The translations under genes and the position numbers were made by a program. Shown here in pieces: positions 26,192 to 34,308 of a stretch of 64,000 nucleotides of DNA; position 1 is the stretch's first letter; each line of letters begins with the position of its first letter. The stretch comes from DATGLG01 sp035294245. GTDB taxonomy: Bacteria > Pseudomonadota > Alphaproteobacteria > JACZXZ01. The notes beneath the pieces are model-generated. The model was not told the DNA's origin. It searched no databases and worked only from the letters and a program-made list of their open reading frames with translations. The DNA is taken from NCBI GenBank assembly GCA_035294245.1, contig DATGLG010000004.1, positions 248,001 through 312,000 of the forward strand, given 5' to 3'.

Positions 26192-27790
26192 ATGGCGACA
26201 GCGTATGATGCGATCATCGTCGGGGCAGGGCATAACGGCCTGGTCTGCGGCGCCTATCTCGCCAAGGCCGGCCTCAAGGTTCTCGTGCTGGAGCGCCGGA
26301 GCGTCATCGGCGGGGCCGCCGTGACGGAGGAATTCACACCCGGATTCCGAGCCTCGATCTTCTCCTATGTGATGAGCCTCCTCCACCCCCGCGTGATCGC
26401 GGATCTGGAACTGCGCAGGTTTGGGCTCGAGGTGCTGCCGGCCAACGACCTCTTCTGCCCGCTCTATGGCGACGACTACATCATTTTCAGCGATGACGTC
26501 GGAAAGACGCAGGCGGAATTCGCGCGCTTCTCCAAGCACGATGCGGAGGCCTATCCGGCCTTCGACGCCTATGTCCAGGAAGCGGCGGCGATCGTGCGCA
26601 AGCTCCTCTTCGAGACGCCCATCGACCCGACGAAGCGAAGCTGGAAATCCTTCAAGAGTGCCGCCTCGCTGCTTTGGCGCCACCGCAAGATCGGCGAGAA
26701 GGCCTATCGTATCGTCGATCTCCTCACCCAGAGCGCTTACGATTACCTCTCCTGCTGGTTCGAATCCGATATCATCAAGACGGTGCTCGCCTATTACGCC
26801 TCCATCGGAACCTTTGCCGGCCCTAAATCACCCGGCAGCGCCTATGTCATCATGCATCACATCATGGGGGAACATCAGGGTGCCGGCGGCTGGGGATTCA
26901 TTCGCGGCGGCATGGGCAGCATTACCCAGGCGATTGCCGCTTCAGGGCGGCGCTACGGGCTCGAGGTCCTGACCGATGCTGCCGTCGCCGAGATCGCGAT
27001 CGCGAATGGCCGCGCAACAGGCGTTCGCCTCGCCGATGGCAGGAGCTTCTCGGCCAAGGCCGTGGTGTCGAATGCCAATTGCAAGACGCTCTTCCTCAGG
27101 CTCGTGCCGGAAACGGCGCTTCCCGGCGGCTTCCTCGAGGAGATCCGGCGCTTCCGCACCTTCTCGACGGCGTTCAAGATCAACGTCGCGGCGGAAGCGC
27201 CGCCCCATTATCGATCCTTCGATCCGCAGAAGGCCGGCTTTGCGTACCCGACTTATGTGCATGTCGCCCCGGATATCGATTACCTGGAGCGTGCCTATGA
27301 CGATGCCAAATACGGCTGGTATTCGACGAAGCCCTTCATTACGCCTGTCGTTCCGACCATCGTCGACGATACGCTGGCGCCCCCGGGGAAACATGTGATC
27401 AACCTCTTCGGTGGGCATGCGCCCTATAAGCTCCGCAATGGCGACTGGAAAGATGAGCGCGAGAATTTCGTGAGGAACGCGCTCGTCGTCATGGATGAAT
27501 TCGCGCCGGGCTTCTCGAGCAAGATCATCGATATGCAGATTCTGCTGCCCCCCGACATCGAGGAAATCCTCGACCTCCCCCAGGGTCATATCTTTCACGG
27601 CGAATTGTCTCCCGATCAGCTCTTCTTCCAGCGACCGGTGCCGCATTATGCGGATTATCGGACGCCGATTGTGGCTCTTTACCAATGTGGCTCCTCATGC
27701 CATCCGGGAGGCGGGGTCTCGGGCATTCCCGGCCACAATGCAGCGCGCGAGATCCTCAAGGATTGGCGCGGCTTGAAGCGTCGCGCTTAA
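26192..27790 (+). CDS. Phytoene-desaturase-like FAD oxidoreductase, PYROXD2-like
   Basis: A 532-residue FAD protein. DAIIVGAGHNGLVCGAYLAKAG with VLVLERR binds the dinucleotide, and VIGGAAVTEEFTPGF follows as in the PYROXD2/CrtI-like family. The C-terminal part, YQCGSSCHPGGGVSGIPGHNAA, is the second FAD segment of these enzymes. GGGAGG precedes ATG 26192, so the upstream extension from 26138 was rejected. Bacterial members are of poorly known substrate. The divergent PuuR-like regulator and the downstream enoyl-CoA hydratase suggest a role in the same catabolic route, perhaps oxidation of an amine or a long side chain. Confidence 0.88.
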   Translation: MATAYDAIIVGAGHNGLVCGAYLAKAGLKVLVLERRSVIGGAAVTEEFTPGFRASIFSYVMSLLHPRVIADLELRRFGLEVLPANDLFCPLYGDDYIIFSDDVGKTQAEFARFSKHDAEAYPAFDAYVQEAAAIVRKLLFETPIDPTKRSWKSFKSAASLLWRHRKIGEKAYRIVDLLTQSAYDYLSCWFESDIIKTVLAYYASIGTFAGPKSPGSAYVIMHHIMGEHQGAGGWGFIRGGMGSITQAIAASGRRYGLEVLTDAAVAEIAIANGRATGVRLADGRSFSAKAVVSNANCKTLFLRLVPETALPGGFLEEIRRFRTFSTAFKINVAAEAPPHYRSFDPQKAGFAYPTYVHVAPDIDYLERAYDDAKYGWYSTKPFITPVVPTIVDDTLAPPGKHVINLFGGHAPYKLRNGDWKDERENFVRNALVVMDEFAPGFSSKIIDMQILLPPDIEEILDLPQGHIFHGELSPDQLFFQRPVPHYADYRTPIVALYQCGSSCHPGGGVSGIPGHNAAREILKDWRGLKRRA

Positions 27791-27815
27791 GCAAGTCGTA
27801 TCGAGGGTGCTCGAC

Positions 27816-28658
27816 ATGTCCGGCAAGAACGCAGCGAGCTACGAGACGATCAAGACGCATATCGAGAACCGCATCGCGGTCTTGACCCTGAACCGCCCGG
27901 ATGTCCTGAACGCATTCAACAGCCGGATGGTCGAGGAGATCTCGGCGGCTATGGCGGGCTTTGCCGAGAGGGAGGATGTGCTTGCAGTCGTCGTCCACGG
28001 AGAAGGGCGGGCCTTTTCCGCGGGATTTGATCTCAAGGAATCCGCGGCACGGGGCACCATCGATGTTGGGGAGTGGCGGGCGATCCTCGAGAAGGATTTC
28101 GATTTCATCATGCAATTCTGGGATTGCCCGAAGCCGACGATCGCGGCAATCCACGGCTATTGCCTTGCGGGGGCCTTCGAGCTGGCGCTCGCCTGCGATA
28201 TGACGATTGCGGCCGAGGGTACGCGCCTCGGCGAGCCGGAGGTGCGTTTCGGCTCCGGTCTCGTCGCCTTGCTGCTCCCTTGGGCAACGACGCCCAAGTT
28301 TGCAAAGGAATTGCTTCTGACGGGGAATGATCGTCTCGATGCCCGCCGGGCTTATGAAATGGGGATCGTGAATGCTGTTGTGCCGGCCGGCGACGCGTTC
28401 GCTGCGGCTATGGAGGCGGCGCGAACCATCGCCGCCGCGGCACCACTCTCCGTTCAGTTGACCAAACGTGCGATCAATCGAAGCTACGAGATCATGGGCA
28501 TGCGCCAAGCGCTCTTAGCCGCTCTCGATACGGATATCATCATCGAATCCGCGGCGGGGCCCGAGCGCGCGGAGTTCAACCGCATCCGGAAGGAGCAAGG
28601 ACTCAAGGCAGCGCTTGCGTGGCGCGATGCACGGTTCGCAAAACCGGCGAGCAACTAA
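27816..28658 (+). CDS. Enoyl-CoA hydratase/isomerase (crotonase family)
   Basis: A 280-residue crotonase. IAVLTLNRPDVLNAFNSRM opens the domain, GRAFSAGFDLKE forms part of the oxyanion hole, IHGYCLAGAFELALACDMT is the second oxyanion segment, and LGEPEVRFGSGLVALLLP follows. The Glu of GEPEV is one usual acid/base position; the other is Ser/Gly here, so hydratase versus isomerase activity is open. ATG 27816 has GAGGG 8 bases upstream. It lies 25 bases after the oxidoreductase. Together with the acyl-CoA synthetase and dehydrogenase of the divergent operon it would complete hydration of a 2-enoyl-CoA. Confidence 0.9.
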   Translation: MSGKNAASYETIKTHIENRIAVLTLNRPDVLNAFNSRMVEEISAAMAGFAEREDVLAVVVHGEGRAFSAGFDLKESAARGTIDVGEWRAILEKDFDFIMQFWDCPKPTIAAIHGYCLAGAFELALACDMTIAAEGTRLGEPEVRFGSGLVALLLPWATTPKFAKELLLTGNDRLDARRAYEMGIVNAVVPAGDAFAAAMEAARTIAAAAPLSVQLTKRAINRSYEIMGMRQALLAALDTDIIIESAAGPERAEFNRIRKEQGLKAALAWRDARFAKPASN

Positions 28659-28771
28659 GCCCGGATTTCGCAAACCGCTCTCCGAGCATAGGGAGAAGGC
28701 GGGCGCGAACATCAGCACCTTGTCGCCGGGCGCACTGCCTTTGGGAGGTGGCTCGTGCACATGAAGGCGGC

Positions 28772-30133
28772 TCAGAGAGGACGCGCCAGAAATTTTCCCC
28801 AGCCCGGCGGGCCGACAACCTCACCGTCCGCCATTACCAACTTGCCTCGCACGATTGTCGCAATCGGCCAGCCTTTTAAGGACCAGCCCTCATAAAGGCT
28901 GTAATCCGCATACGATCCCAACTCCTCGGCGCGAACCATATGTTCGCGCTTAAGGTCGACGATCGTGAGATCGGCATCGGCACCGGGGAAAATATCCCCT
29001 TTCCGGTTTGCCAGTCCGAAGATGCGAGCCGGATTGCTGGTCAGGACCTGAGCGATTCGTTGCAAGCTCAAGCCGCGCTTATGATACCCCTCGCTGAGTA
29101 GGATGGGCAGAATCGTCGCGGTGCCGGGGAAACCCTGGGATGCCTGCCAAATATTCTTCTCCTTCGTGGCTCGTTTGCGCGCGACGTGATCCGCTCCGAC
29201 GACCTCGATGGTGCCATCGGCGAGCGCCGCCCACAGCGCTTCCACATCGTCTTTGGTCTTGAGCGGCGGGTTGGCTTTTCCGACGGTTCCCAGGTCATCA
29301 TCCATCGTGTGGGTGAGGTATTGTGGACAGGTTTCGACGTATATCCGCTCGTAACGGCGGCGGAACCGAACGATCTCGTCGAGAGCCAAGCGGCAGCTGA
29401 CATGAACGAAGTAGAGCGGGCAGCCGGTCTGCTCCGCACAGTACATGGCCTTGAGGCTATCGAGGGCCTCGTTGATCGGCGGCTTGGATAGGCTCCAGTC
29501 CTTTAAGGTGCTGCGCCCTTGGCTCTGAAATTTGAGCCTATGGCGACGAACGATTTCGATATTTTCCGGATGTATCCCGAGCACCGCATTGGGGTGGCGC
29601 GCCACCGATTGCATCAAGTCATACATGAAGCCTTCGTCGGCGCCGGTCAGACCCAAGTACAGGCCTTCGTCGCCCTTGAAATTCATGAAGAATTTGAACG
29701 ACAGCACGCCGAAGCTCTCGACATAGCGGGCAACCTCCGCCAAATGCTCCTCCTTGGCCATGCCAAAATGGTAGCCGAAATCCACATGTGACTGGCTTTC
29801 TGCCCGAGCCTTCTCCTCTTCGAACATCTCGCTGTAAGGCACGCTCTTGAGGAGATATCCGAGCAGCGTCGTAAAGCCGCCCCGCGCCGCGTAAGCCGTT
29901 TCGCTCGAGTATTCGGCTATCGGGTCGGCGATCCCGAAATGCATGTGGGCCTCGATGAGGCCCGGGAAAACATGCCTGTCCGCAGCATCTATTACGTCAC
30001 GCGCTTCGCAGGAATGGCGACCGGGTTCAAGGATGGCCGCTATGCGCCCGTTATCGATGGCGAGATCCGCCCGAATTTCCCCGTGATGTGGGAAGACGAC
30101 GGTCCCGTTTTTCACAATACAATCGAAGGTCAT
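28772..30133 (-). CDS. Dihydropyrimidinase/hydantoinase-type amidohydrolase, copy 1
   Basis: A 453-residue cyclic-amidohydrolase. Two-metal ligands are all visible: His63 and His65 in EAHMH, Lys147 (the carbamylated lysine) in SFKFFMNFKG, His188 in GIHPEN, His244 in FVHVS and Asp315 in GADHVARK. It hydrolyses a cyclic amide such as a hydantoin or dihydropyrimidine to the N-carbamoyl acid. GAGGTGAG precedes the ATG. It is divergent from a carbamoylase-like gene, and has a close paralogue at 38387-39757 with the same numbering of ligands. The ring substrate cannot be set from sequence; allantoin-type ureides are also possible. Confidence 0.88.
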   Translation of the reverse strand: MTFDCIVKNGTVVFPHHGEIRADLAIDNGRIAAILEPGRHSCEARDVIDAADRHVFPGLIEAHMHFGIADPIAEYSSETAYAARGGFTTLLGYLLKSVPYSEMFEEEKARAESQSHVDFGYHFGMAKEEHLAEVARYVESFGVLSFKFFMNFKGDEGLYLGLTGADEGFMYDLMQSVARHPNAVLGIHPENIEIVRRHRLKFQSQGRSTLKDWSLSKPPINEALDSLKAMYCAEQTGCPLYFVHVSCRLALDEIVRFRRRYERIYVETCPQYLTHTMDDDLGTVGKANPPLKTKDDVEALWAALADGTIEVVGADHVARKRATKEKNIWQASQGFPGTATILPILLSEGYHKRGLSLQRIAQVLTSNPARIFGLANRKGDIFPGADADLTIVDLKREHMVRAEELGSYADYSLYEGWSLKGWPIATIVRGKLVMADGEVVGPPGWGKFLARPL

Positions 30134-30283
30134 CGCCGCTCACCTCGTTTCGCCGTACCCGTCCGCCAGCCTTGATCCACGGCCGTTCTCGGGAAGCTTC
30201 CTCGCGCTTTCTCGATCGCCTCACGCATCTCGTGGCATGGTGTCTGCGGCATCGATTTACGCGACGGGATGAAGGGAGCCGGG

Positions 30284-30312
30284 TTGACTGGTAGATGAGT
30301 GCGTGATATCGA
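30284..30312 (+). promoter_or_regulatory. Possible sigma-70-type promoter for the carbamoylase-like gene
   Basis: TTGACT (30284-30289), a 17-base spacer and TATCGA (30307-30312) lie about 90 bases before the ATG at 30402, in the divergent region facing hydantoinase copy 1. An imperfect AT-rich repeat with GATAT and ATATC ends (about 30305-30327) overlaps the -10 and could hold a regulator site. Confidence 0.35.
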
Positions 30313-30401
30313 ATTGTAATAATCAAATATCGCATCCCGATCTCACCGTCAATTTCGATCGGGCAGCCGGCTGCTGCAGAACAGCGGCGAGGAAGGCAGG
30401 G

Positions 30402-31265
30402 ATGAGCAGAGTAATCAAGGTCGGCGCGGCTCAAACCGGACCCGTACAGTCCGACGACATGCGGAGCATGGTGCCGACCGCCTTGAGAATGATTGAGGAG
30501 GCGAGGAAACGCGGCGTCGATATCCTGACCTTCTGTGAACTGTTCCTATCGCCCTTTTTCCCGAACCGCTTGATCGAGGACTTCGACCGGTTCTTCACTG
30601 CGCCGGATAGCGACATAATTCGCGAGATTCGGGAGGCTGCGCGCGACGCGGGGTTGGCCCTCATCCTGCCGTTCGGCGAACGAGCCAATTCGGGCATGTA
30701 CAATGCCGCGATGATATTGGACCGAAGCGGCCGCAACCTCGGCACGTATAGGAAAACTCATATCCCCGCCTATTTCCCCAACGAGAAAGCCGGAGGTACG
30801 GGGAGCTACGAGAAGTTCTATTTCACGCCGGGTGAGAGCCTCCCTGTATTCGACGTGGACGGCGTCAAGATTGGCGTGCAGATCTGCAACGACCGCCTCT
30901 ACCCGGAACCCTCGCGCGTCCTCGCGTTGCAGGGGGCCGAGATCATCTTCATGCCGATCTGCTATTCCGTCTACAGCGATCCGGAGCACCGCAACGCTAT
31001 CTGGGACGTCGCGCTGCGCGCACGCGCCTTCGAAAACGGTGTTTTTGTCGTGGCCGCTAACAAGGTCGGCGCCGAAGGCGTCCGGCGCCATCTTGGCCGA
31101 AGCATGGTCGTCGATCCGCGCGGCAGCATTCTCGCCGAGGCCGGGACCGAGGGCGAAGAGCTCATCGTCTGCGAAATAGATCTCGATCGGGTTTCGGCGT
31201 TGCGAAAGAAGTTCCCATGGTGGCGTGACAGGCGGCCCGACCTTTACCGTCTCATCTCCCAGTGA
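30402..31265 (+). CDS. Carbon-nitrogen hydrolase, N-carbamoyl-D-amino-acid hydrolase-like
   Basis: A 287-residue nitrilase-superfamily enzyme. The catalytic triad is Glu46 (FCELF), Lys118 (TYRKTHIP) and Cys162 (VQICNDRLYPE). The CNDR text after the nucleophile resembles D-carbamoylase, where Asn and Arg bind the substrate carboxylate. The paralogue at 33430 has CYDR instead. It would release an amino acid, ammonia and CO2 from an N-carbamoyl acid, the product of the divergent hydantoinase. AGGAAGG precedes ATG 30402; a longer frame to 30303 has no ribosome-binding site. Confidence 0.85.
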   Translation: MSRVIKVGAAQTGPVQSDDMRSMVPTALRMIEEARKRGVDILTFCELFLSPFFPNRLIEDFDRFFTAPDSDIIREIREAARDAGLALILPFGERANSGMYNAAMILDRSGRNLGTYRKTHIPAYFPNEKAGGTGSYEKFYFTPGESLPVFDVDGVKIGVQICNDRLYPEPSRVLALQGAEIIFMPICYSVYSDPEHRNAIWDVALRARAFENGVFVVAANKVGAEGVRRHLGRSMVVDPRGSILAEAGTEGEELIVCEIDLDRVSALRKKFPWWRDRRPDLYRLISQ

Positions 31266-31275
31266 GTCTCGCTGG

Positions 31276-32166
31276 ATGACGGTACATCGACGCGTGCCGC
31301 GCGCCATGCCAGCCAAAGACAAGCCTCAGCGAAAAGCTAAAGCGAAAGGTCGAGCCGGGCCCAAGAGCGAGGGCGACAACAACTTATATGTCGCCTCGGT
31401 GGAAAAGGCGTTCCGTGTCCTCGATGTGCTGAACGAGGTGGGGAAGCCGCTGGGCCTATCGGAAATCGTACCGCTCACCGGGCTCGGAAAGAGCGCGACG
31501 CAACGCTTCGTCTTCACATTGCGCACGTTGGGATACGTCAATCAAGACCCTCTGTCGAAGGCATACTCCCTATCGACGAAAATGCTCGAATTCGGGCGGG
31601 CGTATCTCAGCGCGGACGCCATCCGCGAAAAGGTGGCGCCACTTCTGGCCGCTGCGAACCGGCAATCGGAGGAGACGGTTAACCTATCCGTGCTGGATCG
31701 CGATGAGGTCGTTTATGTGCTGCGTTATCCAAGCCGACATGCCGTCAGCGTCGATCTGTCGGTTGGCTCTCGATTGCCGGCGTTTTGCACAGCTCCCGGC
31801 CGCGCGATTCTCGCTCATCTCGAGCCAAGCGAGGCGGACCGAATTCTCGAAGGCTCTCGTCGTGAGAAGCGCACGGAATTCACGGTAACCGGCAAGCATG
31901 CTCTCAAGACTATTCTGGCCGAGGTCCGATCCCGGGGATTTTGCATCAACAACCAGGAGGCATTTATCGGCGACATCTCGATCGCATCACCCGTGTTCAA
32001 CCACATGGGGAAGGTGGTCGCTGCCGTCAATATTGCGGTGCCGTGGCCTCGATGGTCGGTCGAGCGGGTAGAGCAGAGGCTCGTGCCGGTCGTCGTCGAG
32101 ACGGCCCGCAGGGCGTCGCATACGCTCGGCCATCAGCATGCTTCGTTGAGATCTTCGGCCGCATGA
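31276..32166 (+). CDS. IclR-family transcriptional regulator
   Basis: A 296-residue regulator with a Lys/Arg-rich N-terminal tail, a winged helix-turn-helix (about residues 36-90: AFRVLDVLNEVGKPLGLSEI ... SATQRFVFTLRTLGYV) and an IclR effector domain (PAFCTAPGRAILAHL; FGDISIA-like INNQEAFIGDISIASPVFN). IclR proteins sense catabolic intermediates. It lies 10 bases downstream of the carbamoylase-like gene in the middle of the ureide cluster, so it probably controls the hydantoinase/carbamoylase genes. The start is unclear: ATG 31276 and ATG 31306 both lack a strong ribosome-binding site. Confidence 0.9.
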   Translation: MTVHRRVPRAMPAKDKPQRKAKAKGRAGPKSEGDNNLYVASVEKAFRVLDVLNEVGKPLGLSEIVPLTGLGKSATQRFVFTLRTLGYVNQDPLSKAYSLSTKMLEFGRAYLSADAIREKVAPLLAAANRQSEETVNLSVLDRDEVVYVLRYPSRHAVSVDLSVGSRLPAFCTAPGRAILAHLEPSEADRILEGSRREKRTEFTVTGKHALKTILAEVRSRGFCINNQEAFIGDISIASPVFNHMGKVVAAVNIAVPWPRWSVERVEQRLVPVVVETARRASHTLGHQHASLRSSAA

Positions 32167-32293
32167 CCTGCGCCGGATGGCGCTTGGGATCGCCGACCAT
32201 GTCTATGTCATCCGCAGTGGCCGGATTGTCGTCGAGGACGGGGCGGAGGCGTTGACCGATCGTGATGAGTTGTTTCGGTGGTATCTGTCTTGA
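32150..32293 (+). pseudogene. C-terminal relic of a LivF-like ABC ATPase
   Basis: The frame through ATG 32177 reads MALGIADHVYVIRSGRIV and ends RDELFRWYLS before TGA 32291-32293. This matches the last 40 residues of branched-chain amino-acid ATPases (ALxIADRxYVLxxGRIVxxG ... LxxxYL). No Walker A, signature or Walker B segment remains upstream, because the IclR gene occupies that DNA and overlaps the first bases. It is not a copy of the intact LivF at 44098, whose tail reads differently. It marks a lost importer at this site. Confidence 0.6.
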
Positions 32294-32325
32294 TTTTCGA
32301 GCGGCCAAGAGGGGACCAGGGAGCT

Positions 32326-33309
32326 ATGAAAATCAGCGTGGGGCTGTACCCGAACCAGCCCGCAGATCAACTGCTGCGATCCGGAGAGCTCGCCGATCGC
32401 CTCGGCTATGACACGCTATGGGTTGCAGATTCCCATCTGCTGTGGCGCGAGGTCTATGGGGTTCTCGGCGCGATCGCCGCTCGAACCAAGAGGATAAAGC
32501 TCGCAAGCGCCGTCACGAACGTGGTTACGCGGCATTTGACGGTCACGGCGAGCGCGTTCTGCACACTATCCGAGCTGTCCAATGGCAGAGCGATCATCGG
32601 AATCAGCGTGGGCGACAGCGCCCTTGCGACGATGGGACTGAGGCCGGTCACCGTGGATGCATTTGCCAAGGCGCTCGGTAATTTACGGCTGCTTATTAAC
32701 GGCGATCCGGTCAGAATCCCTGAAGGAGAGGATGCCCGAATAGCCTATGCCGAGAGGACGAATATTCCTATCTACGTCGCAGCGACCGGGCCACGCATGT
32801 TGCGGCTCGCCGGGCAGCTGGCGGACGGTGTCATTCTTATGAATGGGATAGTGCCGGAGCTGGTGGAAGCGGCCGTTGCGATCGTGCATGCCGGGACGCG
32901 CGAGGCGGGACGAAATCCTGATGCCGTGAAAATCGTCGTATGGGCGGCTTGTCACAGCAGGAGAGGTGACCCACGGACGTCGCTCGCCGCAGTTAAGTAT
33001 AACGTGGCGCGGGCAATTTTGCGGAACATTCCGGGGCCGATCGACGACTTGACGCGGGCGACTGCCGAGCGGGTGCGTAGCTGCTATAATTACGCGCAGC
33101 ACGGCGATGCGCGGGCCGATTTTGCGCAGCTGATCCCGGATGAGCTGGTACCCCGATTCGCGTTCGCGGGCACGCCGGAAGATGTCCGCGCGCAAATATC
33201 GGCACTCGAGCCGATCGGGGTCGACGAGGTCGCCCTGGCGATACCCTCGGCTCCGGAGTTTGGCTCGCGTGACGAGGTGATCGAATTGCTCGCTCCGAGC
33301 CACGTATGA
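32326..33309 (+). CDS. LLM-class flavin-dependent oxidoreductase (luciferase-like)
   Basis: A 327-residue TIM-barrel protein of the bacterial luciferase/F420-reductase class: MKISVGLYPNQPADQLLRSG, YDTLWVADSHLLWREVYGVLG, IKLASAVTNVVTRHLTVTAS, NGRAIIGISVGDSA and IYVAATGPRMLRLAGQLADG. The pattern resembles the 5,10-methylene-H4MPT reductase-like branch using FMN or F420. The substrate is unknown; in a ureide cluster it might oxygenate an N-heterocycle. AGGGAG precedes ATG 32326. It follows the LivF relic and is probably a remnant partner of that lost transport operon or part of the new cluster. Confidence 0.85.
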   Translation: MKISVGLYPNQPADQLLRSGELADRLGYDTLWVADSHLLWREVYGVLGAIAARTKRIKLASAVTNVVTRHLTVTASAFCTLSELSNGRAIIGISVGDSALATMGLRPVTVDAFAKALGNLRLLINGDPVRIPEGEDARIAYAERTNIPIYVAATGPRMLRLAGQLADGVILMNGIVPELVEAAVAIVHAGTREAGRNPDAVKIVVWAACHSRRGDPRTSLAAVKYNVARAILRNIPGPIDDLTRATAERVRSCYNYAQHGDARADFAQLIPDELVPRFAFAGTPEDVRAQISALEPIGVDEVALAIPSAPEFGSRDEVIELLAPSHV

Positions 33310-33429
33310 TGTTGCCGGCTTTCCGTGCACGCTGCCGCATTTACGCGATCCCGAGGCGGTTCGTAGCGAGCGGTGTATTTTAGAGTGCGGGCGGCTCTTG
33401 AGTCGTTTGCAATGGGGAGGGAGACAGAT

Positions 33430-34302
33430 ATGGCGAGAACGATCACAGTGGCGGCGGCGCAGACGGGCCCTGTTCTGACCGATGAGATTGGTCCCGGTGT
33501 GGAGAAGGCCTGCGCAATGGTCGAAGAGGCGGCGGCGAAGGGCGCCGACGTCATCTGCTTCAGCGAGCTTTTCCTGACCCCCTTCTTTCCGAATCGCCTG
33601 ACGCAGGACTTCGCGAAGTACTTTATCGGGCTCCCCAATCCGGTTACCGATCCGCTCTTCAATCTGGCGCGCGAGAGGCAGATTGCGGTGATCTTTCCCT
33701 ACGGAGAGCGGGCCGGAAAGTACTTTTACAACTCGGCGAGCGTTTTCGACCGATCGGGACACTTCCTCGGCACCTATCGGAAGACGCACATCCCTGCCAT
33801 CCTGCCGTCCGCGTTGAAGGGCGGCACGGGAAGCTACGAGAAATTCTATTTTTCGCCAGGCGGCGACTGGCCCGTCTTCGACCTGGACGGTGTCAAGATC
33901 GGCATCCAGATTTGCTACGACCGAAAGTTTCCGGAAGGCTCGCGCGCGCTGGCGCTGAAGGGCGCCGAAGTGCTGTTCATGCCCATCTGCGCGGCGACAT
34001 ACGGAGAAACCAAGCTTCGCGACAATACCTGGGAATTGCCGCTTCAGGCGCGCGCCTATGAGAACGGCGTTTTCGTCGTCGCCGTGAACCGCGCCGGCGA
34101 CGAGAACGGGCGCAATCATATCGGCAAGAGCATGATCATCAACCCGGTCGGCGCCGAGATCATGGCAGTCGCCTCCAAGGACAAGCCGGAGGTCATCGTC
34201 ACCACGCTCGACCTCGACGACGTCCACAAGGCGCAGAAAAGCCTGCCCTGGTGGCGCGATCGGCGGCCCGAGATCTACGGCAGCCTGGCTGCCGCCGGTT
34301 GA
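33430..34302 (+). CDS. Carbon-nitrogen hydrolase, beta-ureidopropionase/N-carbamoylputrescine amidase-like
   Basis: A 290-residue paralogue of the enzyme at 30402, with triad residues at the same positions: Glu46 (FSELF), Lys118 (TYRKTHIP) and Cys162 (IQICYDRKFPE). The CYDR form fits beta-ureidopropionase and N-carbamoylputrescine amidase more than D-carbamoylase. It would hydrolyse a carbamoyl amine or beta-amino acid to the free amine, ammonia and CO2. GGGAGGGAGA precedes ATG 33430. Two amidohydrolase genes follow at 6 bases and with overlap, so the three form an operon. Confidence 0.85.
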   Translation: MARTITVAAAQTGPVLTDEIGPGVEKACAMVEEAAAKGADVICFSELFLTPFFPNRLTQDFAKYFIGLPNPVTDPLFNLARERQIAVIFPYGERAGKYFYNSASVFDRSGHFLGTYRKTHIPAILPSALKGGTGSYEKFYFSPGGDWPVFDLDGVKIGIQICYDRKFPEGSRALALKGAEVLFMPICAATYGETKLRDNTWELPLQARAYENGVFVVAVNRAGDENGRNHIGKSMIINPVGAEIMAVASKDKPEVIVTTLDLDDVHKAQKSLPWWRDRRPEIYGSLAAAG

Positions 34303-34308
34303 CACGCC

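Noticed and set aside
16893..28658. A complete Puu (gamma-glutamylated putrescine) pathway.
   Set aside because: No gamma-glutamylputrescine synthetase, aldehyde dehydrogenase or gamma-glutamyl-GABA hydrolase is present.
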